From an uncultured Halobacteriovorax sp. (lineage in GTDB: Bacteria > Bdellovibrionota > Bacteriovoracia > Bacteriovoracales > Bacteriovoracaceae): a stretch of DNA of 64,000 bases. The stretch lies in the NCBI GenBank assembly GCA_913061265.1, contig CAJXVS010000005.1, forward strand, positions 281,006 through 345,005, written 5' to 3'. This document shows positions 59,874 to 64,000 of the stretch, in pieces. Position 1 is the stretch's first letter; each line of letters starts with the position of its first letter. The notes under the pieces were generated by a model. That model saw only the letters and a list, made by a program, of their open reading frames with translations. It was not told the origin of the DNA and searched no databases. Position numbers and translations under genes: made by a program.

Positions 59874-60158
59874 ATGATGGAATTTCTTAAATTTACTATT
59901 TTAGACGAAAAATCGGACCAACAGCTTGGAGTTAAAGAACAAGCTATCTTGTTTAACCGCAATCACATCGTCAGTATCAAACCCATAAATATCCTTGTCT
60001 CTGAAGGCGATGTTTTAAAAGGCTATTGGATAAGAACGACAAATGGGAAGAAGTATAAGGCCACAAATATTCCTGCAGACATTGCTATGCAACTCGGAAG
60101 GCTTTCTGCTGAACTACCTACAGACGAAGAAAGCTCTTCGTCTATGCCTTTAAACTAA
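59874..60158 (+). CDS. Small protein of unknown function
   Basis: 94 residues from ATG 59874 (59862 and 59877 are alternatives; the frame is open back to 59790, inside the DTW gene). The region LKFTILDEKSDQQLGVKEQ and HIVSIKPINILVSEGD looks like a small beta-rich cytoplasmic protein, ending in a Ser/Asp tail. No family recognised. A strong terminator follows within six bases, which supports the stop and the gene. Confidence 0.65.
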   Translation: MMEFLKFTILDEKSDQQLGVKEQAILFNRNHIVSIKPINILVSEGDVLKGYWIRTTNGKKYKATNIPADIAMQLGRLSAELPTDEESSSSMPLN

Positions 60159-60163
60159 GAACT

Positions 60164-60188
60164 AAAACCTGATAAGAATCAGGTTTTT
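60164..60188 (+). terminator. Intrinsic terminator
   Basis: AAAACCTGAT, loop AAGA, ATCAGGTTTT is a perfect 10-bp stem ending in a T run (60184-60188). It ends the transcript of the small protein and DTW gene region and separates it from ccoI. Confidence 0.9.
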
Positions 60189-60224
60189 AGCTCTCCTAGA
60201 TTCTATTAGATTTCTATAAATTCA

Positions 60225-60236
60225 GTAAGATCTTAC
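60225..60236. promoter_or_regulatory. Palindrome in the ccoI promoter region
   Basis: GTAAGATCTTAC is a perfect 12-bp palindrome 18 bp before the ccoI start codon, followed by TATCCT as a possible -10. It is not an FNR/ANR box (TTGAT-N4-ATCAA), the usual control site of cbb3 genes. Regulator unknown. Confidence 0.35.
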
Positions 60237-60254
60237 CTATCCTAGGGAAAGATC

Positions 60255-62666
60255 GTGGCTGAACTGAGTAGAGAGTCCATTCAACAAAATACGAGCAATA
60301 ATAAAGAGGTTTCTCTTTGTTTTCATTGCGGATTGAGCACAAGAAACCCATTACAGTTTAATGGAGATCTAAGTAAATCCTTTTGTTGTCACGGCTGCTT
60401 AACCGTTTTTCAAATTATTGAAAAAAGTGAGTTAGATCAATACTACTCTATCAAGAATGATTCAGATCAAAGACTTTTTATCCCAACGCCAGAATCAAAG
60501 AAAAATTTTCACCATTACGATGAAGCTAATTTTCAATCAGATTTTGTAGAAAATATTGATGGCGAAAAGCATATCAAACTCTATCTTGAAGGTGTTCATT
60601 GTATCGCATGCCTTTGGCTCATCGAAAAAATACCCCAAATACTTAAAGGTGTCATCAAGTCCCATTTTGATTTTGATAATTCAGTCGTCACTATTTCCGT
60701 TAAGGAAGAGCTTGCTTTAGGAGAAGTGGCAAAGCTCTTAGATAAACTAGGTTACACTCCCCATCCAATTAAAAATGAAGATGAGGTCAGCAAGTTAAAA
60801 GCTAATGAAGAAAGAAGCTATTTGATAAAGCTTGGAATTGCCATGGCCTGCATGGGCAATATACTTCTCTTTTCTATCTCTATCTACGCAGGACTTGAAG
60901 GAAGCTTAAAGGCAACTTTCAATTGGCTAAGTTTTTTAATATCTCTACCTGTTGTTACATACTGCGCGACCCCTTTCTATCGATCTGCCCTAAGCTCTCT
61001 ACGCAATAGAAAACCAAATATGGACCTTCCCATCTCAGTCGCCTTAATCGCTGGGACTGGAAGTGGACTATTCTCCCTTTTAACAAATATTGGCGAGACC
61101 TACTTTGACTCCCTAACAAGCTTAGTCTTCTTATTGCTTCTAAGCCGCTATTGCTTATTAAAAATAAGACAACGAGGCGTTACTAGCTCTAACCTTGAGT
61201 ACTTTTCTAGTTTTGGGGACGTAACTATTATTAAAAGTCTTTTAAACAGAGAGTCTAGAAGTGTTCTTGCGAAGTATGTCTCAGTTGGAGACCTGCTTCT
61301 TATAAGTGAAGGCGATATCATACCGGCAGATGGAGTTATCATTGAAGGGAATGCTTTTATTAATACTTCTCTCTTAACTGGAGAGTCCCTTCCTATCAAG
61401 TACGCAAAAGATGCAAGAGTCCTCTCTGGAACTGAAGTTATTACAGGAGAGATAATCGTCAGAGTGAATTCTATAGGCGAGAAGACTAAGCTTGGTGAAA
61501 TCCTAGCAAATGTAAAAAAGCTATCAAAGAAACAAACCCCCTTCGCTTCTCTATCTGATAAAGTTTCACGCTATTTTATTGTTCTCATTTTTCTAATAGC
61601 CACCCTGACCATTTCTTATTTTACACTTATTGGTTATCCTCTTATTGGAATTTCCCGTGCCTTAACTCTCCTTATAGTCACATGCCCTTGCGCCTTAGCT
61701 CTTGCGACTCCCCTTTCTCTGAGTGCTGCTATACAAAAACTTTTGAAAGTAGGTGTCGTTTTAAAGTCTGAAGAAGTGATAGAGAAATTAAATAAGGCCA
61801 GAAATATCTACTTAGATAAAACAGGGACCTTAACAGAAGGAAAGTTTCAAGTCCTAGAGTTAGGCTGTGAATTAACACAAAACTTTAAAGAGATCATTTG
61901 GACCTTAGAAAAGCGCGGTCGCCATCCTATTGCAGCGGCCTTGAGATCCTATATCGAATACCTTGGTCCTACTTCAGAAAGAGAAATGACAGAGTGGTTG
62001 GAGACTCCAGGAGTCGGAGTCACTGGGATAATTAATAATCAAAAATATCACTTAAAAAGAACACCCGCCTACATGGGCGCTGGAACTTCGGTTTCACTTT
62101 ACGAAGAGGAAGACTTACTTATCTCTATTGTTTTAAAAGATAAGGCCCGAATTGATTCAAAGAAAATTATAAGTAAGCTCAAATCCATGGGTATGAACCC
62201 CTTCATTATATCTGGAGACTCTAAAAAGGAAGTTGAAGACCTAGCTTTAGAGGTAGGGATTAACAAAGACCAGGCCTTTTCAGAAATTAGCCCAGAAGGT
62301 AAACTTGCCCTCTTATCAAAAGATCCCCAATCAATAATGATAGGCGATGGCGCTAACGATGCGATGGCCCTTCGTAAAGCGTCCATCGGAATTGCTGTCA
62401 AAGGCTCACTTGATATTTCACTAGAAGCTGCCGACATTTATTTTACAAGACCGGGTATTTCTTCACTCTGCGAATTATTAGACACTTCGGTTACCGCCGT
62501 AAAAGTAATAAAGATCAATATGATCTTTTCACTTCTCTTTAACCTAGTAGGGTCAGTCCTAGCTTTATCAGGAATAATAACTCCTCTTATGGCAGCGGTC
62601 TTAATGCCTTTAAGTTCACTTAGCGTTCTTCTCTCTACTTATTTATTCAGTAAGGATAACTCATAA
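60255..62666 (+). CDS. ccoI: Copper-type P1B ATPase for cbb3 oxidase assembly (CcoI/FixI)
   Basis: 803 residues from GTG. The N-terminus has the FixI-type cysteine cluster (CFHCGLSTRN, then FCCHGCLTVF), followed by a heavy-metal domain with CIACLW near residue 119. The P-type ATPase core shows the actuator loop LTGESLPIK, the membrane CPC (Cys477, Cys479), the phosphorylated Asp521 in DKTGTLTEG, RGRHPIAAAL, and MIGDGANDAMAL. It exports copper to the periplasmic side for the CuB site of cbb3 oxidase. ccoS follows directly with no gap. Confidence 0.95.
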   Translation: MAELSRESIQQNTSNNKEVSLCFHCGLSTRNPLQFNGDLSKSFCCHGCLTVFQIIEKSELDQYYSIKNDSDQRLFIPTPESKKNFHHYDEANFQSDFVENIDGEKHIKLYLEGVHCIACLWLIEKIPQILKGVIKSHFDFDNSVVTISVKEELALGEVAKLLDKLGYTPHPIKNEDEVSKLKANEERSYLIKLGIAMACMGNILLFSISIYAGLEGSLKATFNWLSFLISLPVVTYCATPFYRSALSSLRNRKPNMDLPISVALIAGTGSGLFSLLTNIGETYFDSLTSLVFLLLLSRYCLLKIRQRGVTSSNLEYFSSFGDVTIIKSLLNRESRSVLAKYVSVGDLLLISEGDIIPADGVIIEGNAFINTSLLTGESLPIKYAKDARVLSGTEVITGEIIVRVNSIGEKTKLGEILANVKKLSKKQTPFASLSDKVSRYFIVLIFLIATLTISYFTLIGYPLIGISRALTLLIVTCPCALALATPLSLSAAIQKLLKVGVVLKSEEVIEKLNKARNIYLDKTGTLTEGKFQVLELGCELTQNFKEIIWTLEKRGRHPIAAALRSYIEYLGPTSEREMTEWLETPGVGVTGIINNQKYHLKRTPAYMGAGTSVSLYEEEDLLISIVLKDKARIDSKKIISKLKSMGMNPFIISGDSKKEVEDLALEVGINKDQAFSEISPEGKLALLSKDPQSIMIGDGANDAMALRKASIGIAVKGSLDISLEAADIYFTRPGISSLCELLDTSVTAVKVIKINMIFSLLFNLVGSVLALSGIITPLMAAVLMPLSSLSVLLSTYLFSKDNS

Positions 62667-62849
62667 ATGGAAGCCCTCTATATCCTACTACCTATTTCGC
62701 TCATCTTAGGTGCTACCTTTTTATTCTTATTTATTTTAAGCGTAAAAAGTGGCGATCTTGATGACTTAGATTCACCTGCTAAAAGAATATTATTTGACGA
62801 TATAAAGAAAATTAATAACAAGGAATCAATGCATGAATCAAAAGACTGA
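62667..62849 (+). CDS. ccoS: cbb3 oxidase maturation protein CcoS
   Basis: 60 residues. One transmembrane helix (about 4-27, [18 protein letters not shown]) is followed by the conserved [18 protein letters not shown]. CcoS helps insert heme and copper into CcoN. It starts at the base after the ccoI stop and overlaps ccoN by 17 bp. Confidence 0.95.
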   Translation: MEALYILLPISLILGATFLFLFILSVKSGDLDDLDSPAKRILFDDIKKINNKESMHESKD

Positions 62850-64000
62850 AGGACGAGTTCTCGAAGAATTCTCCTACAATGACAAGATCGTAAGGCAGTT
62901 TCTCTACGCCACTTTAGGATGGGGAGCAGTCGCTCTTCTACTAGGTGTTTGTATTGCCTTTCAACTGGCAAGCTGGAAGTTTAACTTAGGCCTAGAATGG
63001 GTCACCTTCGGTAGGCTTAGACCTCTTCATACAAACGCAGCAATCTTTGCCTTTTGTGGTAATGCTATCTTTGCAGGGGTCTATTACTCAACCCAAAGGC
63101 TTTGTAAGGCTCGAATTTATAACGATGCTCTCTCTAAAGTTCATTTTTGGGGTTGGCAGCTTATCATTCTAGCTGCAGCGATTTCACTTCCTCTTGGTTA
63201 CTCTCATGGGAAAGAGTATGCTGAACTAGAGTGGCCAATTGACCTTGCCATAACTGTGGTTTGGGTTATTTTTGGCATCAACTTCTTTGGAACACTTTGG
63301 AAGCGTAGAGAAAGACATATCTATGTTGCTCTTTGGTTTTACATAGCAACAATTATTACTGTTGCTATTCTTCATATCGTTAACTCTGTTGAAATTCCCG
63401 TAAGCCTTATGAAATCCTACCCTGTTTGGGCCGGAGCTCAGGATGCGCTTATTCAGTGGTGGTATGGGCATAATGCCGTCGCCTTTTTCTTAACCACTCC
63501 TTTTCTAGGTCTTATGTATTATTTTGTACCTAAGGCCATCAATAGGCCTGTCTATAGTTATAGATTATCTATCATTCACTTTTGGTCATTAGTTTTTATC
63601 TACATCTGGGCTGGCCCCCATCACCTTCTATACACTTCTCTTCCTGAATGGGCCCAAACTCTAGGAATGGTCTTCTCGATCATTCTTTGGGCGCCAAGTT
63701 GGGGCGGGATGATCAATGGTCTAATGACATTAAAAGGTGCCTGGGACCGAGTTAGGAAAGAGCCTGTCTTAAAGTTCTTTGCTACATCAATTACTTTTTA
63801 TGGCATGGCGACCTTTGAAGGTCCTCTCATGGCGATTAAATCTGTAAACGCCCTTGCTCACTATACTGACTGGGTCGTAGGTCATGTTCATTCCGGAACT
63901 ATCGGATGGAATGTCATGATCATCTCAGGGATTCTTTATTACCTAATACCTAAGATGTTCAACACAAAACTCTATAGCGATAAGCTTGCCAACTTTCATT
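62833..64000 (+). CDS. ccoN: Cytochrome c oxidase cbb3-type, subunit I (3' end missing)
   Basis: The frame from ATG 62833 stays open to the end of the window (389 residues seen). Heme and copper ligands of CcoN are recognisable: [13 protein letters not shown] (low-spin heme His), [15 protein letters not shown] (CuB), [10 protein letters not shown], and [12 protein letters not shown]. The protein has at least ten transmembrane segments in the visible part. It reduces oxygen at the inner membrane. It lies downstream of ccoI and ccoS, so the assembly genes come before the structural genes; ccoO and ccoP presumably follow outside the window. Confidence 0.97.
   Translation, partial: MNQKTEGRVLEEFSYNDKIVRQFLYATLGWGAVALLLGVCIAFQLASWKFNLGLEWVTFGRLRPLHTNAAIFAFCGNAIFAGVYYSTQRLCKARIYNDALSKVHFWGWQLIILAAAISLPLGYSHGKEYAELEWPIDLAITVVWVIFGINFFGTLWKRRERHIYVALWFYIATIITVAILHIVNSVEIPVSLMKSYPVWAGAQDALIQWWYGHNAVAFFLTTPFLGLMYYFVPKAINRPVYSYRLSIIHFWSLVFIYIWAGPHHLLYTSLPEWAQTLGMVFSIILWAPSWGGMINGLMTLKGAWDRVRKEPVLKFFATSITFYGMATFEGPLMAIKSVNALAHYTDWVVGHVHSGTIGWNVMIISGILYYLIPKMFNTKLYSDKLANFH

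Noticed and set aside
62678-62971. 97-residue minus-strand frame over ccoS/ccoN
   Set aside because: Antisense to two well-identified genes.

Overview
The window is a gene-dense stretch of an AT-rich (by eye roughly 38-40% G+C) Gram-negative bacterial chromosome. Gene content suggests a menaquinone-using, respiring member of the Bdellovibrionota, most likely the Bacteriovorax/Halobacteriovorax group. The signs are many secreted or lipoprotein genes of unknown family, a secreted nuclease, hybrid signalling proteins, a cbb3 oxidase and an Omp85 protein. This placement is an inference from gene content and style; no marker gene such as rRNA is present. I see no rRNA, tRNA, CRISPR array, insertion sequence or prophage.

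Layout. 1-1064: end of an M24 Xaa-Pro aminopeptidase and a small secreted protein. 1061-7663: isoprenoid-quinone block, with a polyprenyl diphosphate synthase facing away from a tightly overlapped menG-menF-menD-menA-menC operon. 7646-15293: minus-strand block of secreted or envelope proteins (nuclease lipoprotein, anchor-type lipoprotein, barrel-like protein, lipin/App1-like HAD phosphatase, hydrolase, unknown exported protein). 15457-19219: lexA-dinB operon whose third gene is a MenE-MenH fusion. 19419-25427: unknown membrane and exported proteins, among them one with a poly-lysine tail, a possible inactive 2H-type protein and a kinase-like membrane protein. 25457-28008: enolase, glutamate racemase, hot-dog thioesterase. 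27994-36520: a triple-receiver hybrid histidine kinase with a receiver/cNMP protein, then xdhABC. 37745-43771: Omp85 protein, exported partner and membrane sensor-like protein. 43772-53418: hydrolase, small transporter, DCC protein, monooxygenase-like protein, two DUF2723 membrane proteins, methyltransferase, ankyrin-like protein. 53489-60158: exported proteins, START-domain protein, class V aminotransferase, bfd-bfr iron storage pair, DUF2797, coiled-coil and DTW proteins. 60255-64000: ccoI-ccoS-ccoN, running off the end.

How it fits together. All classical menaquinone steps except MenB are encoded within 19 kb, but split between the men operon and the lexA operon. Menaquinol could feed the cbb3 oxidase whose assembly genes close the window. 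The nuclease and xanthine dehydrogenase could serve breakdown of imported nucleic acid and purines, but that link is only inferred.

Most notable observations: (1) four head-to-tail TACGCAT repeats with 11-bp phasing fitted into the lexA promoter, a candidate unusual LexA operator; (2) menEH read from that SOS-type operon; (3) a 1060-residue hybrid kinase whose reading frame runs 54 codons upstream of its first ATG, with a Shine-Dalgarno placed for an ATA start; (4) a set of genes with a -10-like box 6-8 nt before the start codon and no Shine-Dalgarno, suggesting leaderless mRNAs; (5) nearly every convergent gene pair overlaps at its stop codons; (6) a type I membrane protein ending in a lysine run; (7) an Omp85 gene with an unrecognised exported partner. 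No stretch longer than 300 bases lacks a gene.
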